From Caldicellulosiruptor bescii DSM 6725 (GTDB lineage: Bacteria > Bacillota > Thermoanaerobacteria > Caldicellulosiruptorales > Caldicellulosiruptoraceae), in the NCBI RefSeq assembly GCF_000022325.1, contig NC_012034.1, positions 762,501 through 826,500 of the forward strand: 64,000 bases of DNA, given 5' to 3'. The notes under the pieces were generated by a model. That model ran no database searches, was not told the origin of the DNA, and saw nothing but the letters and a program-made list of their open reading frames with translations. The position numbers were made by a program, and so were the translations under genes. Below, in pieces: positions 24,412 to 33,596 of this stretch. The stretch's first letter is position 1; every line of letters begins with the position of its first letter.

Positions 24412-25773
24412 ATGGCAACACCTGTAATAATGCCCAAGCAAGGGCAGACTGTTGAAAGTTGTATAATTACAAAGTGGCACAAGAAGAAAGGTGATAAGGT
24501 TGAGGTTGGCGACCTTTTATTTTCTTATGAGACTGACAAGGCAAGCTTTGATGAGGAAGCAAAAGTAAGTGGTGTTCTTCTTGACATTTTTTTTGAAGAG
24601 GGTGAAGAGGTTCCTGTCTTGACAAATGTGTGTGTGATTGGTGAGCCTGGTGAGGATGTACTTAAGTTCAATCCAAAGACCTTCTTGGAAGCTCAAAAAG
24701 ATGACATCTCACATTTGCAGACATCTGAACAAGACGTGCCGATGGAAACTCAAGCAAAAATTCCAGGGGACTATTCTCCAATTGAAGGGAAAATAAAAAT
24801 TTCGCCCAGGGCAAAGAACTTAGCTGAAAAATTAAATGTTGATTTTAGGTTTGCAAAACCTTCAGGACCGGACGGAAGAATAATTGAAAGAGACATTTTA
24901 AAGCTTTTTGAGTCAGGGCCTGTGTTCACAAGTGCGGCAAAGCAGGAAGCAAAAGAAATTGAAGATGCTCAGATTTTAGAACCAACTGGCATTGGTGGTA
25001 GAATTACAACTTTTGACATTGAAAGGGCAAAACAAGAGGCTTATGTTGAAAAACCTTCTGAGTCTTCTGGGCAGAATGTAGAATATGAAGATGTGCCGCT
25101 ATCTAACATCAGAAAGGCTATCGCAAAGGCTATGTATCTATCACTTACCACAACAGCTCAGCTGACATTACATACATCATTTGATGCAAGTAAAGTCCTT
25201 GAGTTTAGAAAGAAAGTAAAAGAAAACAGAGAAAAACTGGGACTTGAGGATATCACAATAAACGATATAATCCTTTTTGCTGTCTCAAGGGTTTTACCAA
25301 AACACAAATCGCTCAATAGCCATTTTTTGGATGATAAAATGAGATATTTCAAGAATGTTCATCTTGGGTTTGCAGTTGATACAGAGCGTGGTCTTATGGT
25401 GCCAACAATATTCAATTGTAACCAAAAGAGTTTGAGTCAAATTTCAAAAGAAGCAAAGGAGCTAATTGCCCTTTGCAGAAAAGGAACAATCTCACCAGAC
25501 CTTTTGAAAGGAGCAACATTCACTGTCACTAACTTAGGAAGCTTTGGCATAGAAAGTTTTACACCTATCCTAAATCCTCCTCAGACAGGTATTTTGGGTG
25601 TAAATACAATTGTTCAAAGGCCTAAGGAAGAAGATGGGCATATAAAATTCTATCCTGCAATGGGGCTATCACTAACATTTGACCACAGGGCGTTAGATGG
25701 AGCTGATGCAGCAAGGTTTTTGAAGGATTTAAAGGAGCTTTTAGAAAACTTTGATTTGCTTTTGGCACTCTGA
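24412..25773 (+). CDS. Dihydrolipoamide acyltransferase (E2) of a 2-oxoacid/acetoin-type dehydrogenase complex
   Basis: The E2 core enzyme carries the acyl group on lipoyl-lysine and passes it to CoA. Domains in order: lipoyl domain 1-75 with lipoyl lysine K43 (ETDKASFDEEA); a peripheral-subunit-binding domain near 135-170 (ISPRAKNLAEKLNVDF, then GPDGRIIERDI), followed by a second, partial copy (EPTGIGGRITTFDIERAKQ); and the catalytic domain with LTFDHRALDGADAARF (HxxxDG) at the end. ATG 24412 follows GGAGG; an upstream ATG at 24352 adds 20 residues outside the lipoyl domain. The acyl specificity cannot be read off the sequence. It lies in operon with E3 and E1. Confidence 0.93.
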   Translation: MATPVIMPKQGQTVESCIITKWHKKKGDKVEVGDLLFSYETDKASFDEEAKVSGVLLDIFFEEGEEVPVLTNVCVIGEPGEDVLKFNPKTFLEAQKDDISHLQTSEQDVPMETQAKIPGDYSPIEGKIKISPRAKNLAEKLNVDFRFAKPSGPDGRIIERDILKLFESGPVFTSAAKQEAKEIEDAQILEPTGIGGRITTFDIERAKQEAYVEKPSESSGQNVEYEDVPLSNIRKAIAKAMYLSLTTTAQLTLHTSFDASKVLEFRKKVKENREKLGLEDITINDIILFAVSRVLPKHKSLNSHFLDDKMRYFKNVHLGFAVDTERGLMVPTIFNCNQKSLSQISKEAKELIALCRKGTISPDLLKGATFTVTNLGSFGIESFTPILNPPQTGILGVNTIVQRPKEEDGHIKFYPAMGLSLTFDHRALDGADAARFLKDLKELLENFDLLLAL

Positions 25774-25798
25774 TTCTGAAGAAAGGGTGAAAACTTAG

Positions 25799-27163
25799 AT
25801 GAAATACGACCTTATAATCATAGGTGGTGGACCTGCGGGGTATCTGGCAGCGGAAAGAGCTTCAAAAGGAGGAATTAAAACGCTCTTAATAGAAGAAAGG
25901 TATTTGGGCGGTGTTTGTCTCAACGAAGGCTGTATTCCTACAAAAACTTTACTGTACAGTGCAAAGATTTTAGAAGGGGCAAAGCACGGTTTTAAATATG
26001 GTGTTGAGGTAAAAAATATCACGTTAAACCATAAAAAGGTACTTGAAAGAAAAGACAAAGTAATAAAAACTCTTATGGCAGGAATAAAAAGTAAGCTCAG
26101 AAAAAGCGGTGCTGAAATACTCAGCGGCCATGGAGAGATTTTGGGAAGAAACAGCAAAGGATATATTGTGGCGGTGGGCGATAAAGAATTTGCCACAGAT
26201 AGACTCTTGATTGCCACCGGTTCTTCGCCTTTCATTCCACCAATTGAGGGCGTGAAAGAGGGGCTTGAAAGAGGTTTTGTGCTAGCCAGTCGAGAAATTC
26301 TTGAGATTGAAAGTGTGCCAGCATCGATGGTTGTGATTGGTGGGGGAATTGTTGGGCTTGAGATGGCGTCATATTTCAATTCGGCAGGTTCAAAAGTGAC
26401 TGTGATTGAAATGCTTGACCACATTGGCGGCAGCATGGACAGGGAAATTTCGAATATACTGCTTGAAGCATACAAGAAAAAGGGAGTTGAGTTTGAACTT
26501 TCAGCAAGAGTTACTAAAATTGATGACCGAAAAGTGGTGTATGAAAAAGATGGAAAGATTTTTGAAAAAGAGGCAGAGAAAGTTTTGCTGAGCGTCGGAA
26601 GAAGGCCAAATATAACAGGGTTTGGACTTGAAAACATAGGAGTTGAGATTGAAAAAGGGTGTATAAAAACAGATGAGAGAATGAAGACAAATGTTCAAGA
26701 GGTGTATGCTGCGGGGGATGTAAATGGAAAGCTCATGCTTGCTCACACAGCATACAGAGAAGCAGAGGTTGCTGTATGGAATATGCTTGGAAGAAGGGTG
26801 AAGGTGAACTACAATTCTATTCCTTCTGTTGTATATACAAACCCGGAGGTTGCATGGGTGGGCGAGAGTGAAGAGTCGGCAAAAGAAAAAGGCTTAGAAT
26901 ATGAAGTTACAAAGCTTCCCATGCTTTACAGTGGGAGGTTTGTTGCCGAAAATGAAGAATTTGACGGGCTTTGCAAGATATTGATTGATAGAAAGAAACG
27001 AACAATACTTGGCTGTCACATGATAGGAAACTACAGCTCAGAAATAATTTTCGGTGTTGGTGTGATGATTGAGGCACAACTGAGAGTTGAAGATATAAAG
27101 GATATTGTATTTCCACATCCGACGGTTAGCGAAATCATAAGAGAGGTCATATTTGAACTATAG
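25799..27163 (+). CDS. lpdA: Dihydrolipoamide dehydrogenase (E3)
   Basis: The flavoprotein that reoxidises dihydrolipoamide with NAD. FAD site [13 protein letters not shown] (residues 9-21), the redox-active disulfide C40/C45 in [13 protein letters not shown], the NAD site [13 protein letters not shown] near residue 178, the second FAD motif VYAAGDVNG, and the C-terminal active-site pair H440/E445 in FPHPTVSEI are all present. At 454 residues it is normal and carries no lipoyl domain of its own. ATG 25799 follows GAAAGGGTG. It lies between E2 and E1, so it is probably dedicated to this complex. Confidence 0.95.
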   Translation: MKYDLIIIGGGPAGYLAAERASKGGIKTLLIEERYLGGVCLNEGCIPTKTLLYSAKILEGAKHGFKYGVEVKNITLNHKKVLERKDKVIKTLMAGIKSKLRKSGAEILSGHGEILGRNSKGYIVAVGDKEFATDRLLIATGSSPFIPPIEGVKEGLERGFVLASREILEIESVPASMVVIGGGIVGLEMASYFNSAGSKVTVIEMLDHIGGSMDREISNILLEAYKKKGVEFELSARVTKIDDRKVVYEKDGKIFEKEAEKVLLSVGRRPNITGFGLENIGVEIEKGCIKTDERMKTNVQEVYAAGDVNGKLMLAHTAYREAEVAVWNMLGRRVKVNYNSIPSVVYTNPEVAWVGESEESAKEKGLEYEVTKLPMLYSGRFVAENEEFDGLCKILIDRKKRTILGCHMIGNYSSEIIFGVGVMIEAQLRVEDIKDIVFPHPTVSEIIREVIFEL

Positions 27164-27189
27164 AATTTGTGGGGGAGGTTGGTTTAAAG

Positions 27190-29661
27190 ATGCCAAAGTC
27201 ACAGTTTATTGACCCGAACGAGGTGAGAAAAAGTGGCTGGATAAAATTTTTTGATATTCCTGTAAACCAGTATAACAAAACCTTAGAAGAGGAGAGACAA
27301 AACTTTTCGGATGACCAGCTGATTAGAATTTACAGAGACATGCTTATAATCCGCGAATTTGAGACAATGCTCTCTTTAATAAAAACAACTGGGGAGTACA
27401 ATGGAATAAAGTATGACTACCCGGGACCGGCACACCTGTCGATTGGTCAGGAAGCAGTAGCGGTGGGCCAGGCTTTTGTGCTTGATAAAGATGACTTTAT
27501 ATTTGGTTCACATAGAAGTCATGGAGAGGTTATTGCTAAGGGCCTTTCAACAATTGAAAAGCTCAGTGACAATGAGCTTTTAAAAATTATGGAAAGCTAT
27601 TTTGATGGTTCAATACTTAGAGTTGTGGAAGAAAACTTAAAAAATATCTCAAGTATTAAAGAACTTGCAGTCAATTTTTTCTTGTATGGCACGCTTGCCG
27701 AGATATTTGGAAGAGAGACTGGGTTTCAAAAAGGTCTTGGCGGGTCTATGCATGTGTTCTTCCCACCATTTGGAATTTACCCGAACAATGCAATTGTTGG
27801 AGGGTCTGCTGACATTGCAGTAGGAGCAGCTTTGTTTAAGAAAATCAATAAGAAAAATGGCATTGTTGTTGTCAATATTGGCGATGGTTCGATGGCGTGT
27901 GGACCTGTATGGGAGGCTATGTGCCTTGCTTCAATGGACCAATACAAAAAATTGTGGGATGATGAATATAGAGGTGGTCTTCCAATAATCTTCAATTTTA
28001 TGGACAATCAATATGCTATGGGCGGGCAGACACGCGGCGAGACAATGGGATATGACATGCTTGCAAGAGTCGGAGCAGGCGTTAACCCTGAGCAGATGCA
28101 TGCTGAGCGTGTTGATGGCTACAATCCACTGGCTGTAATTGATGCAATGAAGAGAAAGAAATACCTTCTTGAACAAAAACAGGGTCCGGTTCTTTTGGAT
28201 ATTGTCACATACAGGCTCACAGGACACTCACCATCTGACTCATCTTCTTACAGGACAAAAGAGGAGGTTGAGGCATGGGCAGCTCAAGACCCAATAGTAA
28301 CTTATAAGGATGAGTTAATCAAAGCAGGTGTTGTGACAGAAGAAAAGATAGAGGAGATTCAAAGCTATGTGAAAGAGCTTATAACAAAGATATGTGCTCT
28401 TGCTGTTGATGAAAATGTTTCGCCAAGAATAAATCTTGTGAAAGACCCTGATGGTATAGCAAGATATATGTTCTCAAACCAGAAGATTGAGAAGATGGAA
28501 GACAGAACTCCTGAGGTTTTGATTCCAAAAGAAGAAAATCCGCGCGTAAAACAGATAAAAAACAAAATAAGAGTAGGAATTGTTGACGGAAAACCTGTTC
28601 CAAAGGCAAAGGTGTTCAATCTCAGAGACGCAATATTTGAAGCGCTGCTTGATAAGTTCTACACAGATCCAACACTTATCTCATACGGGGAAGACTTGCG
28701 CGACTGGGGCGGAGCTTTTGCGGTCTACAGAGGACTTACAGAGTCTTTGCCATATCACAGACTATTTAACACCTGTATCTCAGAAGGTGCAATAGTTGGG
28801 TCTGCAGTTGGATATGGGATGTGTGGTGGAAGGGTTGTTGTGGAGATAATGTACTGCGATTTTATCGGAAGAGCAGGGGATGAGATATTCAATCAGCTTG
28901 CAAAATGGCAGGCAATGAGCGCAGGGACATTGAAAATGCCTGTTGTTGTGAGGGTTTCTGTTGGTTCAAAATATGGTGCACAGCACTCACAGGACTGGTC
29001 TTCTATTGTCTCTCACATTCCTGGACTTAAAGTTGTATTCCCAGCAACACCTTACGATGCAAAAGGTCTTATGAACAGCGCACTGTCTTCCACAGACCCA
29101 GTGATATTTTTTGAAAGCCAAAGACTGTATGACATTGGAGAGCTTTTCCACAAAGAAGGTGTCCCGGAAGGATATTATGAGGTTCCAATCGGCGAACCTG
29201 ATATCAAAAAAGAAGGTAAGGACATTACAATCCTGACAGTTGGAGCAACACTGTACAGAGCACTTGATGCAGCCAAAATCTTGGAAGAAAAGTATGGTGT
29301 TAGTGCTGAAATCATTGATGCGCGGTCGCTCGTACCTTTTAACTATGAGAAGGTGATTGAATCTGTCAAAAAAACAGGAAAAATTGTACTGGCTTCTGAC
29401 GCATGTGCAAGGGGCTCAATTTTGAAAGACATGGCAGCAACAATTGCCGACCTCGCATTTGACTATCTTGACGCGCCACCTGTTGTAGTTGGTTCTAAAA
29501 ACTGGATTGTCCCTGCATACGAATTTGAAAACTATTTCTTTCCGCAAGCTGACTGGATTATTGACGCAATCCATGAAAGGATTATGCCGCTCAAAGGTCA
29601 TGTGCCAAAGAACAACTTCACAACAAATGAGATTTTAAGGACAAATAGACTTGGTATATAA
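27190..29661 (+). CDS. Fused alpha-beta E1 of a 2-oxoacid/acetoin-type dehydrogenase complex
   Basis: A thiamine-diphosphate enzyme of 823 residues joining E1 alpha (about 35-430) and E1 beta (about 475-820), normally separate chains. The alpha part has [25 protein letters not shown], and the ThDP/metal site starting [18 protein letters not shown] and ending FMDNQ; the spacing between GDG and the asparagine is about 10 residues longer than usual because of the [11 protein letters not shown] insert. [18 protein letters not shown] follows. The beta part has [27 protein letters not shown] and [23 protein letters not shown] at 27169 lies within the ribosome-site region; I choose ATG 27190, ten bases after GGGGGAGG. 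The substrate is unknown: pyruvate, acetoin, or a sugar-derived hydroxyketone. Confidence 0.88.
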   Translation: MPKSQFIDPNEVRKSGWIKFFDIPVNQYNKTLEEERQNFSDDQLIRIYRDMLIIREFETMLSLIKTTGEYNGIKYDYPGPAHLSIGQEAVAVGQAFVLDKDDFIFGSHRSHGEVIAKGLSTIEKLSDNELLKIMESYFDGSILRVVEENLKNISSIKELAVNFFLYGTLAEIFGRETGFQKGLGGSMHVFFPPFGIYPNNAIVGGSADIAVGAALFKKINKKNGIVVVNIGDGSMACGPVWEAMCLASMDQYKKLWDDEYRGGLPIIFNFMDNQYAMGGQTRGETMGYDMLARVGAGVNPEQMHAERVDGYNPLAVIDAMKRKKYLLEQKQGPVLLDIVTYRLTGHSPSDSSSYRTKEEVEAWAAQDPIVTYKDELIKAGVVTEEKIEEIQSYVKELITKICALAVDENVSPRINLVKDPDGIARYMFSNQKIEKMEDRTPEVLIPKEENPRVKQIKNKIRVGIVDGKPVPKAKVFNLRDAIFEALLDKFYTDPTLISYGEDLRDWGGAFAVYRGLTESLPYHRLFNTCISEGAIVGSAVGYGMCGGRVVVEIMYCDFIGRAGDEIFNQLAKWQAMSAGTLKMPVVVRVSVGSKYGAQHSQDWSSIVSHIPGLKVVFPATPYDAKGLMNSALSSTDPVIFFESQRLYDIGELFHKEGVPEGYYEVPIGEPDIKKEGKDITILTVGATLYRALDAAKILEEKYGVSAEIIDARSLVPFNYEKVIESVKKTGKIVLASDACARGSILKDMAATIADLAFDYLDAPPVVVGSKNWIVPAYEFENYFFPQADWIIDAIHERIMPLKGHVPKNNFTTNEILRTNRLGI

Positions 29662-29700
29662 TACTTTTAAATCCAAGATGAGTTTTCGGGATGTGGTGTT

Positions 29701-30468
29701 GTGAATGATTTTAGAAGGCAAAAAATCCTTGATATATTAGAACAAAAAGGGGAAATCCAGCTTCAAAAACTCAAAGAATTTTTTCCGGACGTATCTACCA
29801 TGACGCTGCGACGTGATTTGATTGCGCTTGAAAAGGAAGGTCATCTCATTCGGACGCATGGTGGTGCTATCAGCACAAAGAAGCTGTGGCAACTAACTGG
29901 CCAGGAAGACGAATATTCAAAGCGTGCTCAGGAAAATATTGAAGCAAAGATGAAGATTGCAAATATTGCAAAAGGACTTGTTGAAAAAAACAGGTCAATA
30001 TATTTTGACGCAGGTTCCACCATCATGTGTCTTGCCAAAATCCTCGAGAGTGACAATTATACAATCATTACAAGCGGGCTTAACATTGCACTTGAACTTG
30101 TGAAAAAGAAAAATGTCTTTGTTGTGATGCTTGGGGGAATTGTTAACAGCAACACCTTATCAGTGTCTGGTCCAAATGCCATATTTTCTCTTGATAGAAT
30201 GAACATTGACATTGCTTTTATGAGCGCATCAGGTTTTTGCCTTGAAACAGGATTTAGTGTTTCAAATGCATATGAAGGTGATCTCAAAAGAAGGATAATC
30301 GACCGAAGTCAGAAAGTGGTTATGCTTATGGACACTTCAAAAGTAGGCAAAAACATGCCATTTTCGTACGCAAGGCTTGAGGAGATTGACATATGGGTTT
30401 GCGAAAAAGCACTTCCAGAAGACATTGAAAAGGCTGCCCGTGAAAGTGGTGTTGAGATTTTATATTGA
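29701..30468 (+). CDS. DeoR-family transcriptional regulator
   Basis: A 255-residue sugar-responsive repressor. Residues 3-55 form the DeoR helix-turn-helix (RRQKILDILEQKGEIQLQKL, then TMTLRRDLIALEKEGHLIRT, then HGGA); the effector domain follows with IYFDAGSTIMCLAKIL, ITSGLNIALEL, VVMLGGIVNSNTLSVSGP and the C-terminal phosphosugar-binding fold. The start is GTG 29701. DeoR regulators usually respond to phosphorylated sugars. It is cotranscribed with the reductase, lipoate and dehydrogenase genes and overlaps the region before rhaA, so it probably controls this locus, perhaps through the palindromes at 21302-21333. Confidence 0.9.
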   Translation: MNDFRRQKILDILEQKGEIQLQKLKEFFPDVSTMTLRRDLIALEKEGHLIRTHGGAISTKKLWQLTGQEDEYSKRAQENIEAKMKIANIAKGLVEKNRSIYFDAGSTIMCLAKILESDNYTIITSGLNIALELVKKKNVFVVMLGGIVNSNTLSVSGPNAIFSLDRMNIDIAFMSASGFCLETGFSVSNAYEGDLKRRIIDRSQKVVMLMDTSKVGKNMPFSYARLEEIDIWVCEKALPEDIEKAARESGVEILY

Positions 30469-30491
30469 GGGAAAAGGGAGGGAAGGTTTTT

Positions 30492-31772
30492 ATGAGCTTA
30501 GAGTACGAAAAAATTCATGCCGATTATGAAAGGGCGAAAGAGGTTTACAAAACTTTTGGTGTTGACACAGATGAAGTTTTAAAGAAGATGAAAGGGATTA
30601 GTATTTCACTTCACTGCTGGCAGGGCGATGATGTGACAGGGTTTGAAGAAGCAACGAAAGGCATGGGCGGTGGCGGAATTTTAGCAACAGGAAACTTTTT
30701 TGGCAGGGCGAGAAACGGCGATGAACTCAGGTCTGATTTAGAGTTTGCTATGAGCCTCATTCCTGGCAAGCATAAGGTAAATCTTCACGCAATATATGCT
30801 GAGACAGATGGGAAAAAGGTTGACAGGGATGAGCTTTCAATTGACCACTTTGAAAAGTGGCTCAAGTGGGCAAAAGAAAAGGATATAGGGCTTGATTTTA
30901 ATCCCACATTTTTTGCCCATCCAAAGGCACAGTCAGGATATACTCTCTCAAGTACAGATAGAGATATTAGAAATTTCTGGATAAAGCATGGAATAAAATC
31001 AAGAGAAATTGCCTCCCAAATAGGGAAAGAACTAAAAAAGACTTGTATAAACAACATTTGGATTCCTGATGGGTCAAAAGACTTTACAGCAAAGAGGTAT
31101 GAGTACAGGAAGATTTTGAAAGAGTCTTTAGATGAGATATTTGCTGCGTCGGTTGACAAAACCTATCTTGTTGATTCTGTTGAAAGCAAGCTTTTCGGAA
31201 TTGGGTCTGAGGCATTTGTTGTTGGTTCTCATGAGTTTTACATGGGCTATGTTTTTACAAGCAAGCATGATATAGCAATTTGTTTTGACCTTGGACATTT
31301 CCATCCAACAGAAAGTGTGGCTGACAAGATTTCATCAATTTTAGCATTTTCAAAGAAGGTGCTTTTGCATTTGAGCCGTGGTATGAGGTGGGACAGTGAC
31401 CATGTTGTTGTGCTAAACGATGAAGTGGTGTCTGTTTCGCAGGAAGTAAAAAGGGCAGATGCTTTTGACAGGGTGTTTTTTGCATTGGACTTTTTTGATG
31501 CAAGCATAAACAGGATTACTGCTTGGGTGACAGGTGCAAGAGCTGCATTAAAATCAATTCTGTACGCTTTGCTTGAACCAACACATCTTTTAAATGAAGC
31601 TGAAAATGAAGGGGATTTTGGGAAACGGCTTGCGCTTTTAGAAGAGTTCAAAACTTTGCCATTTGGTGCTGTGTGGAACAAGTTCTGCTATGAAAGTAAC
31701 GTCCCTGTTGGAAACAGCTGGCTTGACAAAGTAAAGGAGTACGAGGATAAGGTTTTGAAAAGTAGGATATAA
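30492..31772 (+). CDS. rhaA: L-rhamnose isomerase
   Basis: RhaA converts L-rhamnose to L-rhamnulose, the entry step of rhamnose use. The N-terminal signature ISISLHCWQGDDVTGFE (about residues 37-53), GGGILATGNFFGRARNGDELR, KVNLHAIYAE, LDFNPTFFAHP, IWIPDGSKD, ICFDLGHFHPTESVADK and LLHLSRGMRWDSDHVV contain the metal-binding and catalytic residues of the family. At 426 residues it has family length. ATG 30492 follows GGGAGGGAAGG. It ends the long operon and is followed by a terminator. No rhamnulokinase is encoded in the window. Confidence 0.93.
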   Translation: MSLEYEKIHADYERAKEVYKTFGVDTDEVLKKMKGISISLHCWQGDDVTGFEEATKGMGGGGILATGNFFGRARNGDELRSDLEFAMSLIPGKHKVNLHAIYAETDGKKVDRDELSIDHFEKWLKWAKEKDIGLDFNPTFFAHPKAQSGYTLSSTDRDIRNFWIKHGIKSREIASQIGKELKKTCINNIWIPDGSKDFTAKRYEYRKILKESLDEIFAASVDKTYLVDSVESKLFGIGSEAFVVGSHEFYMGYVFTSKHDIAICFDLGHFHPTESVADKISSILAFSKKVLLHLSRGMRWDSDHVVVLNDEVVSVSQEVKRADAFDRVFFALDFFDASINRITAWVTGARAALKSILYALLEPTHLLNEAENEGDFGKRLALLEEFKTLPFGAVWNKFCYESNVPVGNSWLDKVKEYEDKVLKSRI

Positions 31773-31782
31773 AAACAAAAGA

Positions 31783-31830
31783 GGCTGCAGCTTGCGGATA
31801 GGTTACATAAAACCGGCTGCAGCCCTTTTT
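31783..31830. terminator. Bidirectional hairpin terminator
   Basis: GGCTGCAGC (31783-31791) pairs with GCTGCAGCC (31816-31824), with an inner GGTT/AACC stem, followed by TTTTT. It separates rhaA from the convergent fucose-isomerase-like gene. Confidence 0.85.
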
Positions 31831-31839
31831 ATATCCACA

Positions 31840-33324
31840 TTATTTAAACGGATTTTCGTCCTTGTAGAGCATATTTGCTGGTTGATTGAAAGATATGTCA
31901 TCAACACCCAGCATTTTCATTGCGTCAAATAGAACTTTCCCAACATGTTTGAATGCAACTGCTGTGTGATGCGGGAATCTCTTTTGAATCAGAACGTATC
32001 TGTAGAATCTTCCCATTTCTTTTATTGCAAACACACCAATTCCACCAAATGATCGTGGGTCAATGTCAATTACCTCACCCTGTGCAATGTACGACCTGAG
32101 CAAACAATCGGCTGTTGACTGAAGCCTGAATATTGTTATTTCACCAGGTTTTATTGTACCTTCAAGTGTTCCGCGTGTGATGTCGGGTTCTTTGTCAGGT
32201 TCTAAAAGTCTGTGCATAATAAGCTGGTATCTCATCTCTGCATATTTCATATGGCAAATTGGAGTATTTCCACAGTGGAATCCCATGAAAAGGTCTGTTA
32301 GCTTGTAATCTTTGAACTTGTCCTTGTTTGCTTCGTACATATCTTTTGGCACTGTGTTGTTTATATCAAGGATTGTTGCGGGAAGCTGTGTCGCAAGTGT
32401 CACTATATATTCGCTCAGTGCCCCGTATATATCAACCTCACATGCAACTGGAATACCTCTTGATGCAAGCCTTGCGTTTACATAGCATGGAACAAACCCA
32501 AACTGTGTCTGAAAAGCTGGCCAGCACTTGTTAGCAAATATTGCAAACTTGCAGCTGCCACGATATTTTTCATACCAGTCCATCAAAGTGAGCTCATATT
32601 GAGCAAGCTTTGGCAAAATACCTGGATGTTTGTTGCCAGTGCCAAGCTCATCTTGCATTTGTTTTACAATCTCAGGTATACGTGGGTCGTCTTTGTGTTT
32701 GTTGAATGCCTCAAACAGATCAAGCTCAGAGTTTTCCATTATCTCTATGCCAAGGTCATAAAGAGGTTTTATTGGTGCGTTGCAAGCAAGAAAATCCTGT
32801 GGACGTGGTCCAAAACTGAAGATTTTAAGGTTCTTTACTCCTATCACAACCCTTGCAACATCTACAAAATGGGCAATCATGTTTGCAACCTCGCTGCTAT
32901 CTCCAACAGGATACTCAGGAATGTAAGGATTGAGCTTTCTAAGACCTATGTTGTACGAAGCGTTTAGCATACCACAGTAAGCATCACCGCGACCATCAAA
33001 CAGATTTTCTTGTGTTTCTTCGGCTGCTGCGACAAACATAGAAGGTCCGTCGAACTTTTGTGCAAGCATTGTTTCAGGTCCTTCTGGGCCAAAGTTTCCA
33101 AGATACACAACAAGAGCATTTACATCTGCTGATTTGAGTTCGTCTAAGGCTTTTAAAACGTCGTTTTCATTTTCTACTGTTGTCTTTGCTTCAAAGATGT
33201 CAATGCCAAGACGTTTGCACGCTTCAACCACCGCTTTTCTTCTTTTTTCAGAAAGTGTGATTGGAAAACAGTCTCTGCTAACTGCCACAATTCCAAGTTT
33301 TACTTCAGGTATGTTTTGAATCAT
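31840..33324 (-). CDS. L-fucose isomerase-family protein
   Basis: A 494-residue ketol isomerase of the L-fucose/L-arabinose isomerase superfamily, which converts an aldose to its ketose using manganese. Visible: the N-terminal Rossmann-like domain with ARVVIGVKNLKIFSFGPRPQDF, CKFAIFANKCWPAFQTQFGFVPCYVNARLASRGIPVACEVDIYG (catalytic-acid region), FHCGNTPICH and a C-terminal beta domain. Its distance from E. coli FucI means the sugar (L-fucose, L-arabinose, D-arabinose) is uncertain. ATG 33324 follows GGGAGGG. It is convergent with rhaA; the pair suggests the cell feeds both L-rhamnose and L-fucose into this locus. No kinase or transporter is adjacent. Confidence 0.85.
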   Translation of the reverse strand: MIQNIPEVKLGIVAVSRDCFPITLSEKRRKAVVEACKRLGIDIFEAKTTVENENDVLKALDELKSADVNALVVYLGNFGPEGPETMLAQKFDGPSMFVAAAEETQENLFDGRGDAYCGMLNASYNIGLRKLNPYIPEYPVGDSSEVANMIAHFVDVARVVIGVKNLKIFSFGPRPQDFLACNAPIKPLYDLGIEIMENSELDLFEAFNKHKDDPRIPEIVKQMQDELGTGNKHPGILPKLAQYELTLMDWYEKYRGSCKFAIFANKCWPAFQTQFGFVPCYVNARLASRGIPVACEVDIYGALSEYIVTLATQLPATILDINNTVPKDMYEANKDKFKDYKLTDLFMGFHCGNTPICHMKYAEMRYQLIMHRLLEPDKEPDITRGTLEGTIKPGEITIFRLQSTADCLLRSYIAQGEVIDIDPRSFGGIGVFAIKEMGRFYRYVLIQKRFPHHTAVAFKHVGKVLFDAMKMLGVDDISFNQPANMLYKDENPFK

Positions 33325-33392
33325 CTTAAATATTCCCTCCCAAGTGTTCTTATAAATTCGGAAATGTTTTTATAATTTAATTATATACCTTT

Positions 33393-33464
33393 CAACTTGT
33401 GCATACAATAAAATAATTCCATTATATTCCAGTTAAAATCAAAAAATTGTTCACATACAAGTTG
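33393..33464. promoter_or_regulatory. Inverted repeat between the fucose-isomerase-like gene and tig
   Basis: CAACTTGT (33393-33400) and ACAAGTTG (33457-33464) are an exact inverted pair 56 bases apart in the divergent gap. They could be paired operator half-sites. The tig promoter is probably an extended -10 TGCTACAAT ending at 33517. No regulator is known, so this is weak. Confidence 0.3.
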
Positions 33465-33596
33465 GGAAGCAAACTTTTCAAAATCCACTTTTAAAATAAA
33501 AACTTTTATGCTACAATATCATAGTTAAAATATAACTTTTTATTAGAGTGACAGCAATGAAAAATTTAAAATAAATCTTTTTGAGGGAGGATTAGA

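Noticed and set aside
25795..26637. A long minus-strand open frame opposite the E3 gene
   Set aside because: Its product is low-complexity (rich in S, P, F and I) and mirrors the codon pattern of lpdA; there is no ribosome site or family signal.
24412..29661. Calling the complex pyruvate dehydrogenase outright
   Set aside because: E1, E2 and E3 motifs do not fix the substrate, and the sugar-gene context argues against assuming pyruvate.
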